DNA from: Methylosinus sp. PW1
GTDB lineage: Bacteria > Pseudomonadota > Alphaproteobacteria > Rhizobiales > Beijerinckiaceae
Assembly (NCBI RefSeq): GCF_000745215.1
Contig: NZ_JQNK01000009.1
Span: 2,046,001-2,110,000, forward strand
Reading direction: 5' to 3'
Length of the DNA: 64,000 bases
Part shown: piece after piece, positions 26,669 through 38,603 of the stretch
How positions within the stretch are numbered: the first letter of the stretch is position 1
Layout of the letters: each line of letters starts with the position of its first letter
Position numbers and translations under genes: made by a program
The notes under the pieces: generated by a model
What the model was told of the DNA's origin: nothing
What the model saw: the letters and a program-made list of their open reading frames with translations, nothing else
Database searches by the model: none

Positions 26669-26823
26669 CCTTCTCCCGTTCACGGGAGAAGGTGGCCCCG
26701 CGAAGCGGGGTCGGATGAGGGTCCTCGCAGCATTCGCGCTTTTCCGCAGCTCGAGCGGTCCCTCGAGCCCTCATCCGACCCTCGCTGACGCGAGGGCCAC
26801 CTTCTCCCACGAGTGGGAGAAGG
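26669..26823. repeat. Inverted pair of a dispersed palindromic repeat, copy A
   Basis: Unit 1 (26,669-26,723) starts with CCTTCTCCCG and a hairpin, then GGTGGCC and GTCGGATGAGGGTC. Unit 2 (26,768-26,823) is the same sequence in reverse, ending CCACCTTCTCCCACGAGTGG. A second pair is at 35,570-35,745. This family is non-coding and resembles REP-type elements. Confidence 0.75.
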
Positions 26824-26848
26824 AGAGAACGTCGAGGCGCCGCCTTTG

Positions 26849-29575
<2,727 letters not shown>

Positions 29576-29619
29576 TTCGCGCTTCCTTCGCTTGGAGTCG
29601 ATGACAGGCGCGGACAGAA

Positions 29620-29700
29620 GTCATTGCGAACGAAGCGAAGCAATCCAGAGCCGTGGGCCACGGCTCTGGATTGCTTCGTCGCTTCGCTCCTCGCAATGAC
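29620..29700. repeat. Long near-perfect palindrome (81 bp)
   Basis: The left arm starts GTCATTGCGAACGAAGCGAA and continues to CCGTGG; the right arm mirrors it and ends GCAATGAC. The arms pair over about 36 bases with one small bulge. It lies between leuA and acnA. It would fold into a very stable hairpin and belongs, from its form, to the dispersed palindromic repeats of Rhizobiales. Confidence 0.75.
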
Positions 29701-29806
29701 GGGACGTCGCGCCATCCGCGAACCTTGTAGAGAATTTCGGGCCAGCCGGCAAAACGAAACGAGGGACGCGTCGCCGCGTCCCTCGAACAAGATGAATGCG
29801 CCGCCT

Positions 29807-31378
29807 TCAGCCCGCTTTCATGGCCTCGGGCTTGGTCTTGGCGCGCTTGACGATCAGCTTGTTGAGCGCAGCGACATAAGCGCGCGCCGAAGCGACCAGC
29901 GTATCGGGATCGGCGCCGCGGCCCGTCACCGATTTTCCGTCCTCCGAAAGACGCACGGAGACTTCCGCTTGGGCATCGGTGCCTTCCGTTACGGCATGCA
30001 CCTGGAACAATTCGAGCGCGGCCTCATGCGGCGCCAGCGCCTTTATGGCGTTGAAGATGGCGTCGACGGGTCCGTTGCCGGTCGCCTGATGCGTCTTCTT
30101 CTCGCCGTCTATGTCCAAGGTCAGCGCCGCCGTCTGCGGCCCGGCCGTGCCGGCGATGACGGTGAGCGCCGCGACCTTTATGTGGTCGTTGGCGGTCACG
30201 ATCTCGTCGTCGACCAGCGCGACGATATCCTCGTCATAAACGAGCTTCTTGCGATCGGCCAAATCCTTGAAGCGCTTGAAGGCGTCCTCCAGCGCATTCT
30301 CGCCCAGCTCATAGCCCAGCTCTTTGAGCTTCTCCTTGAAGGCGTGGCGGCCGGAATGCTTGCCCATGACCAGCGAGGTCTTGGACACGCCGACGCTCTC
30401 CGGCGTCATGATTTCGTACGTATGCGCGTTTTTGAGCATGCCGTCCTGATGGATGCCGCTCTCATGCGCGAAGGCGTTCCGGCCGACGATGGCCTTATTG
30501 TATTGCACCGGGAAGGACGTCACCGCCGAGACGAGCTTCGACGCGCGCGTCAGCAGCTTGGCGTCGATATTGGTGCGATAGGGCAGCGCGTCGGGACGCG
30601 TGCGCATCGCCATCACCACTTCTTCCAGCGCGGCGTTGCCGGCGCGCTCGCCTATGCCGTTGATGGTGCATTCGATCTGCCGCGCGCCGCCGCGCACGCC
30701 GGCCAGCGAGTTGGAGACCGCGAGGCCGAGATCGTCGTGACAATGGACCGAGAAGATCGCCTTGTCGGCATTGGGCACGCGCTCGCGCACCATGCGGAAC
30801 AGCGCCTCATATTCCTGCGGCGTGGAATAGCCGACCGTGTCGGGAATGTTGATCGTCGTCGCGCCCGCATTGATCGCCGTCTCCACGCAGCGGCACAGGA
30901 AATCATGTTCCGTGCGCGTGCCGTCCTCGGCCGACCATTCGACGTCCGCGACATGATTGCGCGCCCGCGAGACGGAGGAGGCGATCATCTCCAATACTTT
31001 TTCCGGCTCCATCTGGAGCTTGTATTTCATATGGACCGGCGAGGTGGAGATGAAGGTGTGGATGCGCGCGTTGCGGGCGTGACGCAGCGCCTCGGCGCAG
31101 CGGTCTATGTCCTTGGCGGCGGCGCGGGCGAGGCCGGCAATGGTCGCGTTCTTCACGCGCTTGGCGATCTCGGACACCGATTCGAAATCGCCCTGGCTGG
31201 CGATGGGGAAGCCGGCCTCGATAATGTCGACGCCCAGCTCGTCCAGAATATCGGCGACCTCGAGCTTCTCCTCGAAGGTCATGGAGGCGCCGGGCGATTG
31301 CTCGCCGTCGCGCAGAGTGGTGTCGAAAATGACGACGCGATCGGCGTCGCGGGCGGCGGAAGGATTATTGTCGGTCAT
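29807..31378 (-). CDS. leuA: 2-isopropylmalate synthase
   Basis: LeuA condenses acetyl-CoA with 2-oxoisovalerate, the first step of leucine synthesis. The 523-aa product has the TIM-barrel motif FDTTLRDGEQSPGASM (18-33), the metal-site motif HCHDDLG, and GIGERAGNA. The C-terminal domain after about 395 is the leucine-binding regulatory domain. A leucine-rich leader peptide and a hairpin upstream suggest control by attenuation besides feedback inhibition. Confidence 0.97.
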   Translation of the reverse strand: MTDNNPSAARDADRVVIFDTTLRDGEQSPGASMTFEEKLEVADILDELGVDIIEAGFPIASQGDFESVSEIAKRVKNATIAGLARAAAKDIDRCAEALRHARNARIHTFISTSPVHMKYKLQMEPEKVLEMIASSVSRARNHVADVEWSAEDGTRTEHDFLCRCVETAINAGATTINIPDTVGYSTPQEYEALFRMVRERVPNADKAIFSVHCHDDLGLAVSNSLAGVRGGARQIECTINGIGERAGNAALEEVVMAMRTRPDALPYRTNIDAKLLTRASKLVSAVTSFPVQYNKAIVGRNAFAHESGIHQDGMLKNAHTYEIMTPESVGVSKTSLVMGKHSGRHAFKEKLKELGYELGENALEDAFKRFKDLADRKKLVYDEDIVALVDDEIVTANDHIKVAALTVIAGTAGPQTAALTLDIDGEKKTHQATGNGPVDAIFNAIKALAPHEAALELFQVHAVTEGTDAQAEVSVRLSEDGKSVTGRGADPDTLVASARAYVAALNKLIVKRAKTKPEAMKAG

Positions 31379-31441
31379 GGCTTCGTCCTGAACTGCTCGG
31401 CCCGAGCTCGCGGGCGCTCTCGTTTCGTCTTAGCTCGGCTT

Positions 31442-31484
31442 CCCCTGAATGCCTGGGCCGGGCGGCCCTGGGGGCGTTCAGGGG
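31442..31484 (-). promoter_or_regulatory. leuA leader hairpin
   Basis: Arms CCCCTGAA and TTCAGGGG close a long GC-rich stem with an inner GGGCC-GGCCC part. On the RNA it begins at the stop codon of the leader peptide, so a ribosome at that stop would cover the left arm. No U-run follows, so termination may not be intrinsic; it could be the pause or antiterminator structure. Confidence 0.55.
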
Positions 31485-31576
31485 CGACTAAGAAGCAGCA
31501 GGCTCGAAAGAAGACGCGCGGAGGCGAGCGCCGAGGAGCGCGCCGCGTCTTTCGTGATGGTGGCCGTTGCCGCCAA
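31478..31576 (-). CDS. leuL: leuA leader peptide, 32 aa
   Basis: A TTG start at 31,576 with GAGGA 8 bp upstream opens 32 codons whose end reads ARLLSSLLLLSRP: six leucines within eight residues (CTT CTT ... CTG CTG CTT CTT). It ends where the hairpin starts, about 100 bp before leuA. This is the plan of a leucine attenuator: stalled ribosomes at the leucine codons would change folding of the RNA behind them. The start codon is the least sure part. Confidence 0.65.
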   Translation of the reverse strand: MAATATITKDAARSSALASARLLSSLLLLSRP

Positions 31577-31681
31577 AGCTCAGTTCCTCGGTCTCATCGG
31601 CGCTGCGCCGATCTGGGCATGAAAATACGCGCCTTCGGCTCGAGTTGCAAGCATGAGCGCGCGAGCGGGTCGAAGCCCGCC

Positions 31682-31999
31682 TCAGCCCGCCAGCTTCGCC
31701 AGCGCTTCGGCCAATATGCGGGTCTGCGTCCAGTCCAGAAATATCTCCGGCCCGTCCGTGGCCTTCACCGTGACGCCATCGTCCTGGACCTGCGCCTCGA
31801 ATTCGTGATCGCTGGCGATCGGGCTCATGAAAATGGTCTTTTCCGCGCTGGAGCCATTGGCGACCGCCGCCAGCGCGCGGGAGAGAATGCCGGCCTCGTT
31901 CGGGGTCAGCCGCCGCAGCGGCTGCTCGCCCACGCGAATCGTCACCAATGCGCCAAAATGCCGATGATCGGCGGCTGCGACTTCGACAATTTGCGACAT
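31682..31999 (-). CDS. Conserved hypothetical protein, 105 aa
   Basis: The ATG at 31,999 has GGAGCC 5 bp upstream. The soluble product shows a beta-strand start (IVEVAAADHRHFGALVTIRVGEQP), a helix (TPNEAGILSRALAAVANG) and an end LAEALAKLAG. I do not know the family. It precedes the leuA leader in the same direction but may have its own promoter. It is divergent from the SagB-like gene. Confidence 0.7.
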   Translation of the reverse strand: MSQIVEVAAADHRHFGALVTIRVGEQPLRRLTPNEAGILSRALAAVANGSSAEKTIFMSPIASDHEFEAQVQDDGVTVKATDGPEIFLDWTQTRILAEALAKLAG

Positions 32000-32211
32000 C
32001 GGTAGGCTCCTATTGTTCGAGCCGTTCCCAAACCGACACGGCTGCATTTAACTATCAGACTGATTTTGCTGGCGCCGATCATTTTTTTGCGGCGCAGCGA
32101 ACAAGGCACGATCCTTGAATCCCTCGAAGCCACGTGTCGGGATCCGATCGAGCGTCCGACAATCAAAATCCATACCTTCCCCGCCTCCTGCGGCGGGGAG
32201 CGGGAGCGCAA

Positions 32212-33822
32212 ATGAGCTTCGACGACCGCGACGCCATGCCGACCGATATTCGCGGCTACCATAGGCGCACCAAGCATGCGCCGAACCGCTATGCGATGGG
32301 TCCGGGCTTTCTGGATTGGACGTCGCAGCCCTCGCCCTTCCGCCTCTTCGAGGGCGTGCGGCAGACGCCTCTGCCCATCATCGAGGAGACACCCGCCTTC
32401 CCCGGCCCGGCGCCGCAGCCGGCGGCGCTCGATCTTCGCGCCCTCGGCCTGTTCCTCGAGCTGTCCTTCGGCATAAGCGCGTGGAAGAGCTATGAGGGCT
32501 CGACCTGGGCGCTGCGCAACAATCCCTCCTCCGGCAATCTGCATCCCACCGAATCCTATGTGCTGCTGGATGCGGTGGAGGGGCTCGGGGCCGGCGCCGC
32601 GCTCTATCATTATGCGCCGCTGCTGCATGCGCTCGAGGAGCGCGCGACCTATACGGCGCCGCGCGTGCTGCCCAAGGGCGGCTTTCTGCTCGCGCTCTCC
32701 TCCATTCCCTGGCGCGAGGCGTGGAAATATGGCGAGCGCGCCTTTCGCTACTGCCAGCTCGACGCCGGCCATGCGATCGGCGCCGTCGCTCAGGCCGCCG
32801 CCGCGCTCGGCTGGCGGGCGCAGGCGCTGGCCGATCCGTCCGACGGCGAGATCGCCGCGCTCATCGGCCTCGATCGTGACGACGCCTGGCACAGACGCGA
32901 GCCGGAGCATCCCGATCTGCTGTTGTGGATCGCGACCGAGCCGGGGCCGGCGACGCCGCTCGATCTCTTCGCTCTCATCGACGCGCCGCGCGAGTTTCGC
33001 GGCCAGGCCAATCGGCTGAGCGAGGATCACGACGGCTGGCCGATCATCGATCTCGCCGGGCAATTCTGCCGCAAGCCACGCCAGCCCAAGCCCCCGGCGC
33101 CGACGCGCGCGCAATGGCCGGCGCCCGGTTTCGAAGGCGTCTCCATCGGCGCCGCCGTGCGCAAGCGCCGCAGCGCGCAGAAGATGGACGGAACCACCTC
33201 CATCTCGCGAGAGGCCTTCGCCGCGCTCATCGCCTCGACGCTGCCGAGCGAATCCACTCTGCTCTCCGCCTTCCCCTGGGGCGCGGCGATCACGCTCATT
33301 CTCTTCGTGCATCGCGTCGATGGCCTGGAGCCCGGACTCTATGCGCTGCAACGCGACAGCGACGTCGCCGCGCGGCTGCGCGAAGCCTCGCGCAAGGACT
33401 TCGAATGGTCGCTGGTCGAGCTGGAAGGCCTGCCGCTCTATCGGCTCTACGCCGGCTCGGTGGAAAAAGAGGCGACCAAGCTCGCCTGCCTCCAGCCCAT
33501 TTCCGGCAAGGGCTGCTTCAGCGTCGCGATGATCGCGGAATTCGACCGCGCGCTGGCGGCGGACGGCGCCTTCGCCTATCGGCGCCTGCATTTCGAGGCC
33601 GGCCTCATCGGCCAGGCTCTCTATCTCTGGGCCACCGCGGCGGGGATCGCCGGCACCGGCATCGGCTGCTTCTTCGACGACACGGTCCATGAGCTTCTGG
33701 GCCTGACGCCGGGCGATATGCAGTTCCAGGACGTCTACCACTTCACCGTCGGAGGGCCTGTCGAAGACACGCGCATTCTGACGCTTCCCCCCTATCCCGA
33801 TGACAGACGAGAGCGGCGATGA
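32212..33822 (+). CDS. SagB/ThcOx-type flavin dehydrogenase with two nitroreductase domains
   Basis: The 536-aa product starts at an ATG with GGGAGC 4 bp upstream. It has two nitroreductase-fold domains in tandem: one at about 75-270 (with SYEGSTWALRNNPSSGNLHPTE, the FMN-site region) and one at about 330-520 (SIGAAVRKRRSAQKMDG, then GLYLW-like GQALYLWATAAGIAGTGIGCF). SagB-type enzymes oxidise azolines in peptide natural products, but related stand-alone proteins are common and their substrates unknown. Its stop overlaps the AAA+ gene by 4 bp, so the two act together. No precursor peptide or cyclodehydratase is seen nearby. A 7-bp hairpin at 32,179-32,198 lies just before the ribosome site. 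Confidence 0.85.
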   Translation: MSFDDRDAMPTDIRGYHRRTKHAPNRYAMGPGFLDWTSQPSPFRLFEGVRQTPLPIIEETPAFPGPAPQPAALDLRALGLFLELSFGISAWKSYEGSTWALRNNPSSGNLHPTESYVLLDAVEGLGAGAALYHYAPLLHALEERATYTAPRVLPKGGFLLALSSIPWREAWKYGERAFRYCQLDAGHAIGAVAQAAAALGWRAQALADPSDGEIAALIGLDRDDAWHRREPEHPDLLLWIATEPGPATPLDLFALIDAPREFRGQANRLSEDHDGWPIIDLAGQFCRKPRQPKPPAPTRAQWPAPGFEGVSIGAAVRKRRSAQKMDGTTSISREAFAALIASTLPSESTLLSAFPWGAAITLILFVHRVDGLEPGLYALQRDSDVAARLREASRKDFEWSLVELEGLPLYRLYAGSVEKEATKLACLQPISGKGCFSVAMIAEFDRALAADGAFAYRRLHFEAGLIGQALYLWATAAGIAGTGIGCFFDDTVHELLGLTPGDMQFQDVYHFTVGGPVEDTRILTLPPYPDDRRERR

Positions 33823-35537
33823 ATATTCAGATCGAACGCCAATATGTCGAATCGCTGATGGCGCGATTCCCGGCCCGCGCCGGGCTCGCCGAGCAATTGC
33901 GCTTCAGCGACAGGGTCGAAATCGACTTCGCCCATCTCTCCGACGAGGAGCTGACCTTCCTCGAGGAGCTCTATCGCGCGGCCGGCCCGGACATGCGCGC
34001 CCGCGCCGCGCAGCTCGCGACGCTGCGCGACGCGCTGAAGGCCGGCGGCAAGCGCTTCGAGGCCACCGAGCTCGAGCAGGTGCTGCCGGCGATGGTGCGT
34101 TATCTGACCGCCGACGCCATTCGCGGCTGGCTGTTCACGGCGAGCGTCGCCTCCAAGCCTCTGCCTTACGTCATCACCCGCTTCGACTATGTGCCGGCCT
34201 CCAACGACGAGGCGGGCAAGGTGATGATCGAGCTGAAATCCAACGCCAAGGGCGTGCTGACCACCAACGCCATCCGCATCATGGCGGCGGAGGTCGCGGG
34301 GCGCACGATCAACGAGATCCTCGCCGCCAAGGGCTATATTCGCGAGACGCCGGAGCTGGTCGAAGCCTTCGATGCGGCCACCGAGACTTATTTCGACTGG
34401 CGCGGCCGCTATGGCCAGCAGTTCACCGGCCGCGGCACCGGCTTTCACGCGGAGGACCCCAACGCCTCGCATCGCGACACGGATTGGTCGCGCAAGGATG
34501 TCGTGGTGCTGTCGACCAGCGGCGGCGACGCCCGCCTCGTCAATGACGAGGCCATTCTCTCGGCGCGCAGCCTGACGCTGGAATCGCCCGGCGACGTGCT
34601 CGGCAATTTCATTCGCAAAGCGTCGAAGAGCAATAAGTTCACCGTCGAGGACGAGCTGGCTGTGATGCAGCAGCAGATTCCGGAACATTTGTTCAAGCGC
34701 ATTCCGGTGCATCCGTACATTCTGATGTTCCATCTCGATCTTCATCACCATGTCTGGGTGCATGTCGACGAGATGAAGCTCTATGAATATAAGCCCGCGC
34801 TGAAGCAGAAGCTGGTGCTGCCGGCCGAGCAGACCGATCTCATCGACATTCTGACCGCCGAGATGGACGTGCTGATGGACGACATCGTCGCCGGCAAGTC
34901 GGGCGGCACCACAGTGCTCTGCGCCGGCCCGCCCGGCGTCGGCAAGACGCTCACGGCGGAAGTCTATTCCGAGATCATTCAGCGGCCGCTCTATCGCGTG
35001 CATTCCGGCCAGCTCGGCCTCAATGTCGCGACGATGGAGACCGCGCTGAAGGAAATCCTCACCCGCGCGCAACGCTGGGGCGCGGTGATGCTGATCGACG
35101 AGGCCGACGTCTATATCAAGCGGCGCGACGACAATATCGCCATGAACGCCGTGGTCGGCGTGTTCCTGCGCGTGCTGGAATATTTCAACGGCCTGCTGTT
35201 CCTGACGACCAATCGCGTCGACGATATCGACGAGGCGATCGTCTCCCGTTGCATCGCGCTCATCAAATACAGCCCGCCGGACGATGACGCGAAGCGCCGC
35301 ATCTGGCGCGTGATGTCGGATCAGTTCGAGCTGAAGCTCGCCGATGCGCTGATCGACGATCTCGTCACCGTCTTCCCCTATGCGACGGGCCGCGACATCA
35401 AGGGCCTCGCCAAGCTGACGGCGAAATTCTGCCATCAGAAGCAAGTCTCGCCGGACATCGCCGTGTTCCAGCGCTGCGCGATCTTCCGCGGGCTGGATGT
35501 GGTGCGCGGGGAGGAATTGAAGACCGCCGCGGAGTAG
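33819..35537 (+). CDS. AAA+ ATPase coupled to the SagB-like gene
   Basis: The 572-aa product has a long N-terminal region (1-330) of unknown fold and one AAA+ domain (about 335-545): Walker A GPPGVGKT (370-377), Walker B MLIDEAD (about 424-430), sensor FLTTNR and an arginine-finger region (DEAIVSRC). It looks like a remodelling ATPase of the classical AAA type. There is no signal or membrane helix. It starts within the last codons of the dehydrogenase gene (ATGA). One reading is that it delivers or unfolds a protein or peptide for the flavin enzyme; this is inference. Confidence 0.87.
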   Translation: MNIQIERQYVESLMARFPARAGLAEQLRFSDRVEIDFAHLSDEELTFLEELYRAAGPDMRARAAQLATLRDALKAGGKRFEATELEQVLPAMVRYLTADAIRGWLFTASVASKPLPYVITRFDYVPASNDEAGKVMIELKSNAKGVLTTNAIRIMAAEVAGRTINEILAAKGYIRETPELVEAFDAATETYFDWRGRYGQQFTGRGTGFHAEDPNASHRDTDWSRKDVVVLSTSGGDARLVNDEAILSARSLTLESPGDVLGNFIRKASKSNKFTVEDELAVMQQQIPEHLFKRIPVHPYILMFHLDLHHHVWVHVDEMKLYEYKPALKQKLVLPAEQTDLIDILTAEMDVLMDDIVAGKSGGTTVLCAGPPGVGKTLTAEVYSEIIQRPLYRVHSGQLGLNVATMETALKEILTRAQRWGAVMLIDEADVYIKRRDDNIAMNAVVGVFLRVLEYFNGLLFLTTNRVDDIDEAIVSRCIALIKYSPPDDDAKRRIWRVMSDQFELKLADALIDDLVTVFPYATGRDIKGLAKLTAKFCHQKQVSPDIAVFQRCAIFRGLDVVRGEELKTAAE

Positions 35538-35569
35538 AAACGGGCGAGGTCTCGAGAGGAAGGGCGCTT

Positions 35570-35745
35570 CCTTCTCCCACTTGTGGGAGAAGGTGGCCTC
35601 GCGAAGCGAGGTCGGATGAGGGTCCGACCTCGGCTTCGCCTTTTCTTTGCATCCGTCGTGTCCTCATGATTTCCACGAGACACGACGGACCCTCATCCGA
35701 CCCTCGCTGACGCGAGGGCCACCTTCTCCCACGAGTGGGAGAAGG
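35570..35745. repeat. Inverted pair of a dispersed palindromic repeat, copy B
   Basis: Units at 35,570-35,624 and 35,690-35,745 face each other, with the same sequence as the pair at 26,669-26,823. It lies between the convergent ends of the AAA+ gene and rpsA and may serve as a shared transcription end. Confidence 0.75.
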
Positions 35746-35758
35746 TTTACGCGTCGTC

Positions 35759-37486
35759 TTACTTCTTCGGCGCTTCCTCGCGGGCCTTGAGGGCCGCGCC
35801 GAGAATGTCGCCCAGCGAGGCGCCCGAATCGGCGGAGCCGTATTGGGCGATCGCCTCCTTCTCCTCGGCCATTTCCAGCGCCTTGATCGACACGGCGACC
35901 TTGCGCGCCTTGCGATCGAAGAGGGTGATGCGGACATCCACCTTCTCGCCGACAGCGAAACGCTCGGGACGCTGGTCGGCGCGGTCGCGCGCCAGCTCGT
36001 TGCGCTTGATGAAGGTGGTGAGGTCGGTGCCGAGGATCTTCACCTCGAGACCGGCTTCCTTCACCTCGAGCACCTCGGTGGTGACGACAGCGCCCTTCTT
36101 CACCTCTCCCCCTGCGCCCTCTTCGGCGACCGAGGCGAAAGGATCACTGGCGAGCTGCTTCACGCCGAGCGAGATGCGCTCCTTCTCGATGTCGACGTCG
36201 AGCACCTGAGCGGTGATGACATCGCCCTTCTTATACTCTTCGATGACCTGCTCGCCGGGGCGGTTCCAGTCGAGATCGGAGAGATGGACCATGCCGTCCA
36301 CATCGCCATCGAGGCCGATGAACAGGCCGAACTCGGTCTTGTTCTTGACCTCGCCGGAGACGGTGGAGCCTTGCGGGTGCTTCTCGGCGAAGGCCTCCCA
36401 CGGATTCTGCAGCGTCTGCTTGAGGCCGAGCGAGATGCGGCGCTTGACCGGATCGACCTCGAGCACCTGAACGTCGACTTCCTGGCTCGTCGCGACGATC
36501 TTGCCGGGATGCACGTTCTTCTTCGTCCAGGACATTTCCGAGACGTGGACGAGACCCTCGATCCCCGGCTCCAGCTCCACGAAGGCGCCGTAGTCGGTGA
36601 TGTTGGTGACGCGGCCGTGGAACTTGGCGCCGATCGGATATTTCGCCTCGATGCCCTGCCACGGATCCTCGAGCAGCTGCTTCATGCCCAGCGAGATGCG
36701 ATGCGTCTCGTGATTGATCTTGATGATCTTCACGCGCACGGTCTGGCCGATGGTGAGCACCTCGCTCGGATGATTGACGCGGCGCCAGGCCACATCGGTG
36801 ACATGCAGCAGGCCGTCGATGCCGCCGAGATCGACGAAGGCGCCGTAATCGGTGATGTTCTTGACGACGCCCTCGATGACCTGCCCCTCTTCGAGGTTGG
36901 CCACGATCTCGTGACGCTGCTCGGCGCGGCTCTCCTCGAGCACGGTGCGGCGCGACACGACGATATTGCCGCGGCGGCGGTCCATTTTCAGAATATGGAA
37001 GGGCTGCGGCACGTTCAGCAGCGGGCCGACATCGCGGATCGGACGAATGTCGACCTGCGAACGCGGCAGGAAGGCCACGGCGCCGTCGAGATCGACGGTG
37101 AAGCCGCCCTTGACCTGATTGAAGATGACGCCTTCGACCTTCTCATTGCTTTCGAAGGCCTTCTCGAGCTTGACCCAGCTCTCCTCGCGGCGCGCCTTGT
37201 CGCGCGAGATGACGGCCTCGCCGAGCGCGTTCTCGATGCGCTCGAGATAGACCTCGACCTCTTCGCCCACCTTGGGGGCCGGGTCGCGGCCGAAGCCAGT
37301 GAATTCCTTGAGGGCGACGCGGCCCTCGGTCTTGAGGCCCACATCGATGACGGCGACGTCCTTCTCGATGGCGACCACGCGGCCCTTGATGACGGAACCC
37401 TCGAAAGCTTCGTTTTCTCCGTAGCTTTCTTCGAGCAGGGCGGCAAAGTCCTCGCGCGACGGGGCGCGCTCAGCTGCAGTTGACAT
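35759..37486 (-). CDS. rpsA: 30S ribosomal protein S1
   Basis: S1 binds mRNA at the small ribosomal subunit and is needed for most translation starts. The 575-aa product has six S1 RNA-binding domains in a row from about residue 25 to 530, each with the GxVxxItdyGaFVdl type motif (for example VVKNITDYGAFVDLGGIDGLLH). The ATG at 37,486 has AGGAG 5 bp upstream. The longer open frame to 37,906 is not similar to S1. Confidence 0.97.
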   Translation of the reverse strand: MSTAAERAPSREDFAALLEESYGENEAFEGSVIKGRVVAIEKDVAVIDVGLKTEGRVALKEFTGFGRDPAPKVGEEVEVYLERIENALGEAVISRDKARREESWVKLEKAFESNEKVEGVIFNQVKGGFTVDLDGAVAFLPRSQVDIRPIRDVGPLLNVPQPFHILKMDRRRGNIVVSRRTVLEESRAEQRHEIVANLEEGQVIEGVVKNITDYGAFVDLGGIDGLLHVTDVAWRRVNHPSEVLTIGQTVRVKIIKINHETHRISLGMKQLLEDPWQGIEAKYPIGAKFHGRVTNITDYGAFVELEPGIEGLVHVSEMSWTKKNVHPGKIVATSQEVDVQVLEVDPVKRRISLGLKQTLQNPWEAFAEKHPQGSTVSGEVKNKTEFGLFIGLDGDVDGMVHLSDLDWNRPGEQVIEEYKKGDVITAQVLDVDIEKERISLGVKQLASDPFASVAEEGAGGEVKKGAVVTTEVLEVKEAGLEVKILGTDLTTFIKRNELARDRADQRPERFAVGEKVDVRITLFDRKARKVAVSIKALEMAEEKEAIAQYGSADSGASLGDILGAALKAREEAPKK

Positions 37487-37752
37487 GAGTTCTCCTGGAA
37501 TGCCCTTTCGGGCGCGGCGCCGGCATAGGGTTGGCGTTGCGGATCGGGCCTCCTCGATCGGAAGTCCCCTCCCGCCGCCGAAGCGAGGCCTGGAGGAAAC
37601 GAGAGTTCTGCTCAGAGAACTGGCCGGCGCGGCCCGATCGAAAATGCCCGTGTTTTTAAAAAACGGAGAGGCTGGAAGGGAAACCCCGCCAGCCATCCAC
37701 GCCTTATCTAGCAATTCGGCGCGCCGCGAGCAAGCCGCGCGAACGCGTCTGA

Positions 37753-38388
37753 TCACCGCGACGGCAGATCGAAATGATAATTCACGCCGACGCGGACGGT
37801 GTGAAAATTCGCGCCGCGCGCGGCGCCCGGATCGCCGCCGCCGTTCTCGCCGAGATCGGTGAAGAGATATTCGGTCTTGACCGACCAGCGCGGCGCGAAG
37901 GCCCATTCGACGCCGCCGCCCGCGGTCCAGCCTTCGCGAACCGATCCGCCGACGTCGCCATAGGCGAAGCCGCCCGTGCCGTAGAACAGCACGCGGGAAT
38001 CGAAGCCGGTGACGCCGAAGCGCCCGCGCAACGTCCCGAACCAGGGCAGCGAGCGCGCCCCCTCGGGTCCGCGCAGGCCCAGCGGATCGGGGCCGCGACC
38101 ACCGCCGGAGAGGCTGGTCCCCGAAAAATCGGTCTCGAGGCCCACGACGAAGAGCGGGCCGATCCGGTGATTATAGCCGACGAGTCCGCCGCCCGAGACC
38201 CCGGCGTCGGACTTGCCGGAGGCGAACGCGCCGGCGCCGATATCGAGACCCGCATAGACGCCGGTCCATGCGAAAGCCGGCGGCGTCGGGGGCGGCTGGA
38301 AGACCCGCTCGCGCGACGGCAGATCCGCCGCCCGCGCGCCAGCGGAGAAAGCTGCGGCCATAACCAGAGCCGTGATGACAGGCTTCAT
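37753..38388 (-). CDS. Outer-membrane beta-barrel protein (Omp25/31-like)
   Basis: The 211-aa product has a signal peptide (cut after ARA, about residue 20), a proline-rich linker (FQPPPTPPAFAWTG) and alternating beta strands ending in an aromatic-terminated strand (VGVNYHFDLPSR). GVYAGLDIGAG and YGTGGFAYG are the turns of the small porin-like barrels of Rhizobiales. It probably gives structural support or surface contact. It follows rpsA's promoter region on the same strand. Confidence 0.88.
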   Translation of the reverse strand: MKPVITALVMAAAFSAGARAADLPSRERVFQPPPTPPAFAWTGVYAGLDIGAGAFASGKSDAGVSGGGLVGYNHRIGPLFVVGLETDFSGTSLSGGGRGPDPLGLRGPEGARSLPWFGTLRGRFGVTGFDSRVLFYGTGGFAYGDVGGSVREGWTAGGGVEWAFAPRWSVKTEYLFTDLGENGGGDPGAARGANFHTVRVGVNYHFDLPSR

Positions 38389-38603
38389 GAAAAATCCTCG
38401 TTTCGACGACGCCCCCGCTTCGGCTTCGTCGATTGGGATTTCCCCCGTTTGTCCGAGAGGTTCGAGATGTTTCCGGCTCGCGGCGAAGTCGCGCCGAATT
38501 TTTGGCGCGCCGCCGCAAACGGAATGCAAACTGTACCCTGGCCATTGTGAGCAAGCCGCTTTCGAGCTAGAACGCGCCGTCGCTCGCCACTGGATTGCCG
38601 ACC

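Noticed and set aside
29624..32005. 793-codon frame over leuA and the next gene
   Set aside because: It runs across leuA, the leader and the 31,682 gene in antisense and through a palindromic repeat.
31942..33741. 599-codon frame antisense to the SagB-like gene
   Set aside because: The plus-strand gene has domains, ribosome site and coupling to the AAA+ gene.
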